IMG/VR virus record: IMGVR_UViG_3300036715_001941
Location: 1 to 33,001 of that record
Direction: 5' to 3' (one strand)
DNA length: 33,001 bases
Source: a virus
Positions 21,812 to 29,988 of this stretch are shown here, one piece after another. Under the pieces are notes generated by a model. The model made no database searches, had not been told where the DNA came from, and worked only from the letters and a program-made list of their open reading frames with translations. A program made the position numbers and the translations under genes. Position 1 is the first letter of the stretch. Each line of letters opens with the position of its first letter.

Positions 21812-23630
21812 TATATCTACTACATCTGTTGTAGCACCTGAAACGGGTAGACGTTATCCTCTAAATGGCATCGACTATCCGATCAGGTTCTTCAACATGT
21901 TACATTTTCAGCGTCCTAAGACACTGAACGAAATTTTTAAATGGGCAATAATCCTTAACGAATCATCTGGTCTATTAGATCGTATTACGGATACAATGGC
22001 TCGTTATCCTATTACTCCAGTTCTTGTCGAAAATGATATTGGTGAGAACAAAGATTATTGGAGTGATTTATTAAATAATCAAATATGTATTCAAGATGAA
22101 TTAGTAAAGAACGGTAAAGATTATTATACATTTGGTAATTGTATCGTATCAATCGTTCCTCCATTTAAGAGATATTTAGTTTGCCCTAAATGTAAAAATT
22201 ATAGGGCACATTGTATTTCTGAAGAAGATAGACAAATTGACTGGAAATTCCGCGACTTCCAATTTTATGCTAAATGCTTAAATAAAGAATGTGGCGCTCA
22301 AGGTATCATGAAAGTTAAAGATGAATATCTTGAAGGTGACGACTTTATTAAAAAGGTTAAGATTCAACGCTGGCCAATTCAATTTATTAAAGTAAGAAAT
22401 CTTAGTATTGCTGGTAAAAAGAAAATCTTCTATCGTATTGAAGATAAATATGTCAAGCCTATTCTTAAGGGTGATCGGTTCGTTGTATCTAACGTTCCTG
22501 AAACATTCTTATTAGCTTGTAAACAAAATCCTCAAAATCCAATTATTGAACTTCCTGAAGATTTAACTTTTCATTATGAACATGAAGGAATTACTGAGCC
22601 TGAATGGGAAGGTCTTTCTAAGCCATTCTTCTTCTCAGCTTGGAAAGATATTTTCATGAGCTTTGTATTAAGAAAAGCTCAAGAGACTATTGCATCTGAT
22701 CATTTAATTCCTAATAGATTTATTTTCCCTACAGCTACTCCAGGGGGGCAAGATCCATTAAGTAAAATTGATGGTGCTGCCTGGATGGGTATCGTAACTA
22801 CACAACTAAAGAGACAGCAGAACGATCCTAACGAAATTGGGGTTGTTCCCTTTCCACTTGGATATCAAGCCTTGGGTGGTCAAGGGAAAGCTATGTCTTT
22901 ACGTGAAGAAATTGAGTTGCAAGATCGCCGTATTCTTACTCAATTAGGAATTCCACCAGAATTAATTTATGGTGGCATGACTTGGAGCGGTTCTAATATT
23001 TCATTAAGAATGCTTGAAAATTTATTTCTTTATTATATTAATAAACAAAATCAATTTGTTCGTTTCTTTGTGACATACTTAGCGAAAATGAGTAGAAAAG
23101 AAGCCCCAAGTAATGTTAAATTGAAACCATTCAAAATGGCTGATGATATTCAACAGATTAACTTACTTTCTGCTTTAGGTGCTCAAGGTCGTATTAGCGA
23201 AAGTACGGCATTAGGACAAGTAGGCATTAATGTTGCGGCTGAGGCTAAACAGATGGAAGATGATAAACCATTTGTCGAAAGAATTCAAGCCGCTAGACAA
23301 ATTGCAGCAGTTAATGTTAATAAAGAAGTTTCTGAGAAAAATAATATTAATCAGGTTGATGTTGGCATTAAAACTCAATTAGTTCAAGGCCAAGAAACAC
23401 AATCTGCTCAATCTAATTTAACAGATGGTTTTATTGCTACGACAACTCAAGGATTTGTCAATAAGTTAAATACCTTAAATTATCAACAACGTCAATTAGA
23501 ATTACGTAATCTTCAAATGCAAGATCCAGAAACTTATAATAAAGTAATTGCACAACTTAACGGTATTCAAGAAGCACAGCCAACAGCAGTTACAAATCCA
23601 GTAAAACCACCTAGAACTAATAAGGTTTAA
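21804..23630 (+). CDS. Portal protein with inserted zinc ribbon
   Basis: A 608-residue protein. The segment LQDRRILTQLGIPPELIYGG-like (Q-D-x-R-I-L-x-Q-L-G-I-P-P-E-L-I-Y-G-G) with SGSNISLRMLENLFLYY is typical of portals, which form the 12-subunit ring at the head vertex for DNA passage. Residues 127-163 hold two cysteine pairs (C127/C130, C158/C163), a zinc ribbon inserted in the wing region. The C-terminal 130 residues are Gln-rich and helical (NTLNYQQRQLELRNLQMQDP), as expected for the portal barrel or clip. It overlaps the preceding gene by 8 nt. No terminase is in the window. Confidence 0.82.
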   Translation: MSNISTTSVVAPETGRRYPLNGIDYPIRFFNMLHFQRPKTLNEIFKWAIILNESSGLLDRITDTMARYPITPVLVENDIGENKDYWSDLLNNQICIQDELVKNGKDYYTFGNCIVSIVPPFKRYLVCPKCKNYRAHCISEEDRQIDWKFRDFQFYAKCLNKECGAQGIMKVKDEYLEGDDFIKKVKIQRWPIQFIKVRNLSIAGKKKIFYRIEDKYVKPILKGDRFVVSNVPETFLLACKQNPQNPIIELPEDLTFHYEHEGITEPEWEGLSKPFFFSAWKDIFMSFVLRKAQETIASDHLIPNRFIFPTATPGGQDPLSKIDGAAWMGIVTTQLKRQQNDPNEIGVVPFPLGYQALGGQGKAMSLREEIELQDRRILTQLGIPPELIYGGMTWSGSNISLRMLENLFLYYINKQNQFVRFFVTYLAKMSRKEAPSNVKLKPFKMADDIQQINLLSALGAQGRISESTALGQVGINVAAEAKQMEDDKPFVERIQAARQIAAVNVNKEVSEKNNINQVDVGIKTQLVQGQETQSAQSNLTDGFIATTTQGFVNKLNTLNYQQRQLELRNLQMQDPETYNKVIAQLNGIQEAQPTAVTNPVKPPRTNKV

Positions 23631-23634
23631 TAAT

Positions 23635-24465
23635 ATGAGCTTGATTAAATTAGCTATTTCGCTAACAACTACATCAGCATCATTATTACCCCTTGGGTTT
23701 GGTATGCGCGCAGCTAAAAGTGGTGATCCATTTAAATATGTTTTTTCAAAGACCAAAGGTATTGTTAGACCTAGAATTCAGAGAGCAACTTTAGCTGGAT
23801 TAGCAAATATGGAGGCCAATATACGTAAAGGAATGGTTCAAGATTCTACTAAATGGCGCGGCGCATTATTAGATGCTCAGTTAGGCCAATTTGGTAGACT
23901 TGGCGGAAAAGCATTAGAAGATATTCATACAAAGAAAACTCCAGTTAATATGATGATTAAATCAATTCTTGATAAAACTATAACAAATGAAGGTAAATAT
24001 AATATCGAGAATATAGAAAAATTATTAACAAAAGGCAATAAGATATATTCTAAGTTAGATGAGTTTCAAAAATTACCAATAGCTAGAACTGGTCTTATTA
24101 GTGGTGCTGCCATTGGATATACTGTTGGCGATAATGACCATAAATTAAAATCTACATTAAAGGGTGGATTTATTGGTGGCGCATTAGGTGGATCTTTAAG
24201 AAAAGGAACAAACTTCTTACACGAGGAAGGTAAAATAATTCCTACAATGTATAAAGAATATTTTGCAGATAATTATTGGAAATCTCAATTAGAAGGTTCT
24301 AATAAATGGCATTATCAAAAAATTGGAAAAGGTATAGCGAATGCTTTTACAGCATTTCCTGAAGATAGAGCTAAAAGAATAGCTAGTTCTGATAAACTTC
24401 AGGCATTTGGTGATAAATTTTGGGAAAAAGCAAATAGTGGCATCTTAGGAACTAAACTCTGGTAG
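23635..24465 (+). CDS. Virion-cluster protein with glycine-zipper segments (276 aa)
   Basis: Not recognised. It begins MSLIKLAISLTTTSASLLPL, a hydrophobic start, and holds a small-residue segment at about 151-187 (GLISGAAIGYTVGDNDHKLK, GGFIGGALGG) with G-x-x-x-G spacing, typical of glycine-zipper membrane helices. The rest is basic and helical. The same start (MS-I-I-K-L-A) and a similar zipper occur in the protein at 29570. Phage proteins of this type can be ejected from the virion to pass DNA across the membrane, but that role is inference here. It starts 4 nt after the portal stop. Confidence 0.65.
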   Translation: MSLIKLAISLTTTSASLLPLGFGMRAAKSGDPFKYVFSKTKGIVRPRIQRATLAGLANMEANIRKGMVQDSTKWRGALLDAQLGQFGRLGGKALEDIHTKKTPVNMMIKSILDKTITNEGKYNIENIEKLLTKGNKIYSKLDEFQKLPIARTGLISGAAIGYTVGDNDHKLKSTLKGGFIGGALGGSLRKGTNFLHEEGKIIPTMYKEYFADNYWKSQLEGSNKWHYQKIGKGIANAFTAFPEDRAKRIASSDKLQAFGDKFWEKANSGILGTKLW

Positions 24466-24471
24466 GATAAA

Positions 24472-24921
24472 ATGGAAAAAGCACCATTAATGAAATCTTG
24501 TTCAAAGTATTATGAATTAACCAATATTGATTCTTTAAATAATTATGTTTTAGCCTTAGATAAAGTAATTAATAATCCTCATAAATATGCAGTTGTCGAT
24601 AATGATATTAGGTTTGATATTTTTGGAAATCCTTTTGTAATTTTTCAATATAGTGACAAACCTGATATGGAAGAAAAGAAAAAGAAACAATATAGTTTCT
24701 TTGGTGAAATTATTTCAATTGCTAATTTAGAAAGATATGATGATCTAACAAATAAGCATTGGGCTAAAGAAATTGTAATAACTTTTATTAAAGAATACTC
24801 TACAAAAGACAAAGAGAATCCAATGCATTATAAGCTCGTTATTTATTATAAAGTTAATGATGGTAATATTCTCGAATCCGAGAAAGCCAAATCAATAATG
24901 CCTGTTGATAGAAAAGGTTAA
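24472..24921 (+). CDS. Hypothetical structural-cluster protein (149 aa)
   Basis: Not recognised. It is alpha/beta with a lysine-rich central stretch (DKPDMEEKKKKQYSFFGEII) flanked by strands (RFDIFGNPFVIFQYS; WAKEIVITFIKEYS; YKLVIYYKVNDG). TAGGA precedes ATG 24472, and the next gene starts 2 nt after its stop. The location between portal and neck genes suggests a head or connector component. Confidence 0.6.
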   Translation: MEKAPLMKSCSKYYELTNIDSLNNYVLALDKVINNPHKYAVVDNDIRFDIFGNPFVIFQYSDKPDMEEKKKKQYSFFGEIISIANLERYDDLTNKHWAKEIVITFIKEYSTKDKENPMHYKLVIYYKVNDGNILESEKAKSIMPVDRKG

Positions 24922-24923
24922 AT

Positions 24924-25397
24924 ATGTTTCAAGAATTAAGGAAGAAAGCCGGTCAAGGTAATCCAATTACAGAACGTGACCAAGAGTTAATGAGAAAGTT
25001 TAGAGAAAACCCTATTGATACAAATGGTATGCCTGAAATTTTTTCAGAAGAAATGACTTGTTTTACATTTGAATCAGTTATTAGACCATTTGATAACGCT
25101 CTTGTTATTCATTTAAAGCATTTACCTCCAGCCCTTCGTAATCCTAAGTTTTTTGAATATGCAACCGCTTATATTCGAGATAGAGTTGGAAAATTTGAAT
25201 CTATGAATTCAAGTTTTATCGGTGAATTAGATTCAGCCAATAAACTTAATAGCCTTGATATTATCTTTACTAAATATTATCCAGCTTTAATGGGTGATAT
25301 GGAATTTATTAAACGACATACTGCCCAAATTGGTAAAAAATTTAATGATTTGTTAGTATTAGAATTAGGTGAATATGCAAATAAGGCTAGAAGCTAG
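24924..25397 (+). CDS. Hypothetical structural-cluster protein (157 aa)
   Basis: Not recognised. Helical, with a charged N-terminus (ELRKKAGQGNPITERDQELM) and a core LVIHLKHLPPALRNPKFFEY that may mediate protein contacts. AAGG precedes ATG 24924. Its last codons overlap the start of the zinc-ribbon neck protein. A head-completion or connector role is possible from position alone. Confidence 0.6.
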   Translation: MFQELRKKAGQGNPITERDQELMRKFRENPIDTNGMPEIFSEEMTCFTFESVIRPFDNALVIHLKHLPPALRNPKFFEYATAYIRDRVGKFESMNSSFIGELDSANKLNSLDIIFTKYYPALMGDMEFIKRHTAQIGKKFNDLLVLELGEYANKARS

Positions 25398-26196
25398 AAA
25401 TGTTACATATGAAGAAACAATTTTTTTCTGGACAGTTGAGCCAGATATTAGAGAAATTGTAGCTCAATTTGGTTATATCTTAGAATTATCAGAATCTCCC
25501 AATGGACCCTGGACACCATTATTTACAGATCCAATTTATGCTTTTGGATTTTCTGATAAAGTAACTCAAAGAGGAATGGTAGATCAAAGACTTTATTATA
25601 GAATCATGGGAGTTGATTTAAACTCCCATGTTTTTTATTCTAATTTAGTGTGTTTATTCGACGAAGAAAGTAATTATATTACTGATTATATATCAACACA
25701 AGAACAGTTATTATTAAGAAGATTTAATGGTCAAGAGTGTTTACATTTTGCTCGTAAAAAATTTGGTGATCGTTGTCCAGTTTGTTATGATCAATCTTTA
25801 GGCAAAACGATTACTCCTAAATGTCGTGCATGTTTTGGAACAACATTTAATAATGGTTATTTTGCTCCTGTTAAAATAGAAATTAATACAGACCCTAAAG
25901 CTAAACAAATAGATAAAAATGATTATGGTGTAACAGAACAAACTGTATTGTCTGGATGGACTTCAAATAGAGTTATTATTGAATCTGATGATATAGTTGT
26001 GTTTTTGAAAAAACCATCAGAGCGATATTTAATTGGATCTGTAATTCCAACGTCTATAGCCGGTAATACAGTTAGACAAATGTTATCAATGACCCAATTA
26101 AAAGCAGATCATCCAGCACAATTACTTAAAGTTGATATGGATGCCTATACATTAGATGAATTTAGTATATTTAGACGTGAATGGAAGCAATCGTGA
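25375..26196 (+). CDS. Neck/connector-type protein with FnIII-like and zinc-ribbon domains
   Basis: A 273-residue protein. Residues about 2-95 resemble a fibronectin type III-like sandwich (IRLEARNVTYEETIFFWTVE; GYILELSESPNGPWTPLF; RLYYRIMGVD). A zinc ribbon follows: RCPVCYD and KCRACFGTTFNNGYF (C134, C137, C150, C153), then a beta-rich end. The C-P-x-C / C-x-x-C-x-G-T-x-x-x-G-G-Y-F pattern is common in phage proteins encoded near head-tail joining genes. The start is taken at ATG 25375, inside the preceding gene. The coding region contains a terminator-like hairpin at 25605-25636. Confidence 0.68.
   Translation: MQIRLEARNVTYEETIFFWTVEPDIREIVAQFGYILELSESPNGPWTPLFTDPIYAFGFSDKVTQRGMVDQRLYYRIMGVDLNSHVFYSNLVCLFDEESNYITDYISTQEQLLLRRFNGQECLHFARKKFGDRCPVCYDQSLGKTITPKCRACFGTTFNNGYFAPVKIEINTDPKAKQIDKNDYGVTEQTVLSGWTSNRVIIESDDIVVFLKKPSERYLIGSVIPTSIAGNTVRQMLSMTQLKADHPAQLLKVDMDAYTLDEFSIFRREWKQS
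25605..25636 (+). terminator. Terminator-like hairpin inside the neck gene
   Basis: CATGGGAGTT (25605-25614) and AACTCCCATG (25621-25630) pair perfectly around a 6-nt loop and are followed by six T. The form is that of an intrinsic terminator within a coding region, upstream of the sheath and tube genes. Confidence 0.6.
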
Positions 26197-26825
26197 CAAC
26201 ATATAAAGATTTTGTATATAGTAAAAATTTTAATGCTGGTAACTATGGTGTTACAGCTATGGTTTTATTTCTAAGAGAAATGTTTACTATTAACAAAGAA
26301 CTTGGTTTCACTGTATATGGTGATGATTTAAATAAAGCTGATTCATATGATTCTCTTGCCATAACTACAAAGTTTGATTGGGAACAAAAATATAGAAACA
26401 AACGTCCAGCTATCTTTGTTTCCAGGGGGAATTTAATAACTGGAGTTAATGGTACTCAGGCACAAGGTAAATTATTTTCCATAACAGAAAATGGCGAATT
26501 AACTTCATATTCTGATTTGGTTTCCTTCCCAATTGTGGTAGAATGTTTATCAGAGAGTGATATTCAGTCCGAAGCTTTGGCATCAGTTGTTTCATCATTT
26601 TTATCATTTGATACAAGACCTTTAAGATCATTAGGATTACAATCACAAGGATCTGTAACAGTATCAGCACCACAACTTTTCGAAAAAGGTAATATATCAT
26701 TTATCACTTCCGTAATAACTCAAGTTCAAATGCAAAGAATGTACAAAGCTAGAATGTTAAGTCTTAATGCTTTGGAAAAAATTCAAGTTAAACTCAATGA
26801 TTCAACTATCATAAATATTGATTAA
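26181..26825 (+). CDS. Probable tail terminator/neck protein (214 aa)
   Basis: The layout (N-terminal helix, then KRPAIFVSRGNLITG, a beta hairpin, LVSFPIVVECLSES, a helix SEALASVVSSFLSF, and ISFITSVITQVQ at the end) resembles phage tail-terminator or tail-completion proteins, which cap the tail tube. It directly precedes the sheath gene, where such genes often lie. ATG 26181 overlaps the preceding gene by 16 nt; a GTG at 26193, with GGAAG before it, is an alternative start that would give a 4-nt overlap. The family call is inference from pattern and position. Confidence 0.58.
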   Translation: MEAIVTTYKDFVYSKNFNAGNYGVTAMVLFLREMFTINKELGFTVYGDDLNKADSYDSLAITTKFDWEQKYRNKRPAIFVSRGNLITGVNGTQAQGKLFSITENGELTSYSDLVSFPIVVECLSESDIQSEALASVVSSFLSFDTRPLRSLGLQSQGSVTVSAPQLFEKGNISFITSVITQVQMQRMYKARMLSLNALEKIQVKLNDSTIINID

Positions 26826-26834
26826 AGGATATAT

Positions 26835-27830
26835 ATGTCATACAATCTCCCTAAAGTATCAGTTTTTCAGACTTCACTTCGCGCTAGTCAGAATCTAGCT
26901 GATAGTGAATTACTGCCTTGCTTAGTTGGACCACTTAATCAAGTGGAAACTGATGTTGCCATTTCTTTAACTTTGCCAGTTACAACTCTGACAACAATTA
27001 CATATCCCAATGTTATTCCTCTTGCAGTAATTGATACTACATCGGTAAAAGTAAAAGTTAAGAATGCTTGGGTAATGATTAATGCTGCTCCTATCGCAGT
27101 AGCTACAACTTTGGTAGCTGGTAGTAACACAATCGTTGGTACCGCTGGTGCGTTTACAAATGCTAAAGCTGGCGATAAGATTACAATGGTAACTGCTAAT
27201 CATGGCACATTCACAATCGCTACAGTAATTGATTCTACTCATGTAACAACAGTAGAAACAATTAGTTTCCCTGCTGTTGCTACTACCGATACGTTTAATA
27301 TCACCAGAAATGTTGGTGATATTAATTGTGTTTTAACTACACCCACTTATTCAACAACATCTTTCTCAATCAATGGTTTAACATATCAAACATACAATGT
27401 AGTTTCTGGCGATTCGGTAAATGTTTCTTATGTAGCTTTAAGAAAAGATTTACAAGGTTTCTATGAAGTAACTAATCAAGATCAGCTAGTTAAAGATATG
27501 AGTGTAAATATTCTGAATCCATTAGGGTTCTGCCTTGGTCAAGTAATGGCTTCAGCTAATGGTGGTAAGAAAATTCTTGCTTATATCTTAGCTGATAATA
27601 GTGATGCCAGTTATACTACAGCATTATCAGATATTGCTACACGTAAAGACAGTTACTTACTTGTACCTCTTAGTCAAACATCAACAGTAAGAAACGCCTT
27701 TGCTTCTCATGCAATTGCAATGTCTCAGCCTGACATAAGTTCATTTAGAGCCGCAATTCTTCCTGCTCCAGCTTTAGTTACAACTAAAATAAATTCAACT
27801 GGTACAGCTTTATTTGCCACACTTTCTTAA
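26835..27830 (+). CDS. Tail sheath protein, N-terminal part (split sheath)
   Basis: A 331-residue protein corresponding to the first half of a contractile tail sheath. It starts with the strand region (YNLPKVSVFQTSLRASQNLA; LLPCLVGPL), carries an inserted beta domain at about 92-155 (NTIVGTAGAFTNAKAGDKIT), and ends with the sheath pattern ILAYILADNSDASYTTALSD, SYLLVPLSQ and AILPAPA. The stop TAA (27828-27830) falls where a normal sheath continues into its T-G-T, then D-G-V-x-V-G-D segment, and the next ORF carries exactly that in the same frame. AAAGGA precedes ATG 26835. An 11-bp inverted repeat lies at 27295-27325. Both parts must assemble to give a full sheath subunit. Confidence 0.75.
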   Translation: MSYNLPKVSVFQTSLRASQNLADSELLPCLVGPLNQVETDVAISLTLPVTTLTTITYPNVIPLAVIDTTSVKVKVKNAWVMINAAPIAVATTLVAGSNTIVGTAGAFTNAKAGDKITMVTANHGTFTIATVIDSTHVTTVETISFPAVATTDTFNITRNVGDINCVLTTPTYSTTSFSINGLTYQTYNVVSGDSVNVSYVALRKDLQGFYEVTNQDQLVKDMSVNILNPLGFCLGQVMASANGGKKILAYILADNSDASYTTALSDIATRKDSYLLVPLSQTSTVRNAFASHAIAMSQPDISSFRAAILPAPALVTTKINSTGTALFATLS

Positions 27831-27842
27831 TTCGGAGAAATC

Positions 27843-28814
27843 ATGTCAATTACAATTACCATTACTGGTAAAACATTTCTAACCGATGGCGTTAAAGTTG
27901 GCGATGAAGTTGTTGTTACCAGTATTACTAACCCTTCTGCAACTGGCATTTTAGCCGGTTTGCTACTCAAGAGTGGCGTTAATCCTGTAATTTATGATAA
28001 ATTACTGGTAACAGAAGTTTCTAGTGAAACTGCCATTAAGTTTGACGCTTATTTAAACGGTGTCGCTTTAGGCATGACAGCCGCTAACTTAAACATTACA
28101 ACCGGCGAACAGTTTACGTTTAACGTAGTCCATCATCTTAGTAAAGACGAACAGGCTGCCGGGGTTGCTGCTGTAGCTTCTTCATATGGCTCAAAGCGAG
28201 TAGTTTATGTTTGGCCCCCTGAAGCTGATTGGGATGGTAATGGGACTTTAGTAAATGGATCAGTTATTGCTGCTGCTACCGCTGCTGCGATTTCTGCTTA
28301 TCCTGCTCAACAATCTTTTACTAACTTAGGCTTTGCTGGTCCTAATACATTACATTATTCAAATACTTACTTCTCACCCGCTCAATTAGATGTGATGAGT
28401 AATGCTGGCGTATTCGTATTAGTACAGGATGCTCCAGGGGGGCAGGTTTATGCTCGTCATCAAAAGACAACTTCAACAGCTTCAATTCAAGAACAAGAAT
28501 TTAGTATTACAAAAGCTGTAGATAAGTTATCGCTTGATCTTAGTAGTTTAGTTAAGCCTTTTATTGGCAAATATAATATTACCCAAGATTTATTAACCCA
28601 ACTTGATGATGTATTAAAGCAGTATTTATTTGCGGCTAAAACAAATAAAGCTCCATATTGCGGGAGCTTAATTATTGATTACTCACAGTTGGTTATCCGC
28701 GCTAACTTAGAAGGCCAAAATCAAGATTTACCCCCTGGAACCGTTGAGATTGCTGTAACAGTTGAAGTAGGATATCCTGCCAACTATATTAATGTTAAAA
28801 TCTTTGTTAAATAA
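27843..28814 (+). CDS. Tail sheath protein, C-terminal part (split sheath)
   Basis: A 323-residue protein with the second half of a sheath: FLTDGVKVGDEVVV near the start, VVHHLSKDEQAAGVAAVASS, KRVVYVWPPEADW, then the conserved sheath region with AAISAYPAQQSFTNLGFAGP, FSPAQLDVMSNAGVFVLVQD, and the C-terminal attachment domain EFSITKAVDKLSLDLSSLV to GTVEIAVTVEVGYPANYI. Conserved sheath residues around G-V-F-V-L-V-Q-D and the T-T-S-T-A-S strand are present. It is in the same frame as the first part, separated by one stop codon and four codons, and has its own ribosome site (CGGAG, 5 nt before ATG 27843). Tail tube follows after 10 nt. Confidence 0.82.
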   Translation: MSITITITGKTFLTDGVKVGDEVVVTSITNPSATGILAGLLLKSGVNPVIYDKLLVTEVSSETAIKFDAYLNGVALGMTAANLNITTGEQFTFNVVHHLSKDEQAAGVAAVASSYGSKRVVYVWPPEADWDGNGTLVNGSVIAAATAAAISAYPAQQSFTNLGFAGPNTLHYSNTYFSPAQLDVMSNAGVFVLVQDAPGGQVYARHQKTTSTASIQEQEFSITKAVDKLSLDLSSLVKPFIGKYNITQDLLTQLDDVLKQYLFAAKTNKAPYCGSLIIDYSQLVIRANLEGQNQDLPPGTVEIAVTVEVGYPANYINVKIFVK

Positions 28815-28824
28815 GGATGACTAA

Positions 28825-29559
28825 ATGGCGAGCAATAATGGACTTCAGATTGCAGATTTATTAGGTGCCAGTGGTGATGGTGCATCTAATTGGAATTGGC
28901 GTGAGTCATTTGTCCAATTAGATGAGAATATGGCAACTCCCGGCTTATTTATTGCCGCTGAGTCTACATTAATCGCCTTTGGACCTGCTAAAGCTACAGC
29001 TGCTTTTGATGTTGTGAAGATTGGTTTAACGCCAAACATTGCAATTAGTCAGCAGATACCTCAACAGCGTTTACCTGAGATTGGCTCAATGAGAGTTCAT
29101 ATCTTAAACGGTGTGCCTGTAGGTGGTGGCTCAATGTCACGTCTTGTATATAATGGCCCATCACTTATGAGATATGCTTATGGCAATCTCTATGATGATG
29201 ATGGTAATCCTACCGCTTTAGCCTTACAAGGTATGGCTACAGGTTCCGGTCCTGCTCAGGACTTTACTGTAAATGCTTGGAAAAAGTTAATGGATAAGCC
29301 TGACAAGATTATGCAAGGTCATAAGGATACTGATCTTTGGATTTCTTGCTGGGATCAGAGACTTAAAGCTCCTTTTGGTATTTGTATATATTTCCAAGAC
29401 GTTGCAGGTAATGCAGTTGGTGGTATTTACTCAGAAGGTACAAAAATCAATTCTCATAATATTACTCAGTCTGCCGGTCAGTTAATTATGGTTGAAGGTA
29501 TTAGTTTCGCCTTTGATCGTTTAGTTCCTGTTCGCGGTCTTGGTCGCAGTCAAATGTAG
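28825..29559 (+). CDS. Tail tube protein
   Basis: A 244-residue protein directly after the sheath genes. The sequence contains GLTPNIAISQQIPQQRLPEI, VPVGGGSMSRLVYNGPSLMR, and near the end HNITQSAGQLIMVEGISFAF, a pattern resembling tube proteins of large myoviruses. The tube forms the inner channel surrounded by the sheath. Gene order sheath-tube is standard for contractile tails. AAGGA lies before ATG 28825. Function is inferred from pattern and order. Confidence 0.7.
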   Translation: MASNNGLQIADLLGASGDGASNWNWRESFVQLDENMATPGLFIAAESTLIAFGPAKATAAFDVVKIGLTPNIAISQQIPQQRLPEIGSMRVHILNGVPVGGGSMSRLVYNGPSLMRYAYGNLYDDDGNPTALALQGMATGSGPAQDFTVNAWKKLMDKPDKIMQGHKDTDLWISCWDQRLKAPFGICIYFQDVAGNAVGGIYSEGTKINSHNITQSAGQLIMVEGISFAFDRLVPVRGLGRSQM

Positions 29560-29569
29560 AAGGTATAAA

Positions 29570-29935
29570 ATGAGTATTATCAAATTAGCATTTTTAGGTG
29601 TGCATGTCAGAAAGCTTGGACCTAAAGAAAGTGAATATTATGTTAAAAAACACGAAAAAGCTTTAAATACATATAAAAAATACAAAAAACCAATTATAGG
29701 TGGAATGGGAGCTTTATATGGCGGTGTTGGTGCTGCTGTAGGAATGGTAACAAAAGGTAATAAAAAAGCAGCTTTAATTGGTAGTGGTATTGGTACTCTT
29801 GCTGGTTTAGGTATTGGTGCTGGTACACATGCTTTAGATGTACGTTCAGGTAATAAGAAAATTGAAAGACTTAAAAACTTAGATAAAAAATGGCTTGTAT
29901 TTGGAAAGGGTCAATCTCATTTAGATAATCAATAA
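29570..29935 (+). CDS. Small glycine-zipper protein (121 aa)
   Basis: Last gene of the + strand structural operon. It starts MSIIKLAFLGVHVRKLG, then has a basic helix (YYVKKHEKALNTYKKYKK) and two small-residue segments at about 42-60 and 68-86 (IIGGMGALYGGVGAAVGMV; ALIGSGIGTLAGLGIGAG) with repeated G-x-x-x-G spacing that suits paired membrane helices. The N-terminus and zipper recall the protein at 23635. ATG 29570 follows GAAGG; an upstream in-frame start would overlap the tube gene and lacks a ribosome site. Role unknown; a membrane-active virion protein is a reasonable guess. Confidence 0.65.
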   Translation: MSIIKLAFLGVHVRKLGPKESEYYVKKHEKALNTYKKYKKPIIGGMGALYGGVGAAVGMVTKGNKKAALIGSGIGTLAGLGIGAGTHALDVRSGNKKIERLKNLDKKWLVFGKGQSHLDNQ

Positions 29936-29957
29936 TAATTAATAAATACATTATATT

Positions 29958-29983
29958 AAAAAGCCCTCTTCAGAGGGCTTTTA
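29958..29983. terminator. Bidirectional terminator between convergent operons
   Basis: AAAAGCCCTC (29959-29968), TTCA loop, GAGGGCTTTT (29973-29982). T tracts occur on both strands, so the element can end both the + strand late operon and the - strand endonuclease transcript. Confidence 0.9.
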
Positions 29984-29988
29984 AATAT

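Noticed and set aside
27828-27842. Stop codon reassignment (TAA read as an amino acid)
   Set aside because: TAA ends most other genes here without in-frame extension into conserved sequence, so a recoded genetic code is unlikely. Read-through only at this site remains possible.
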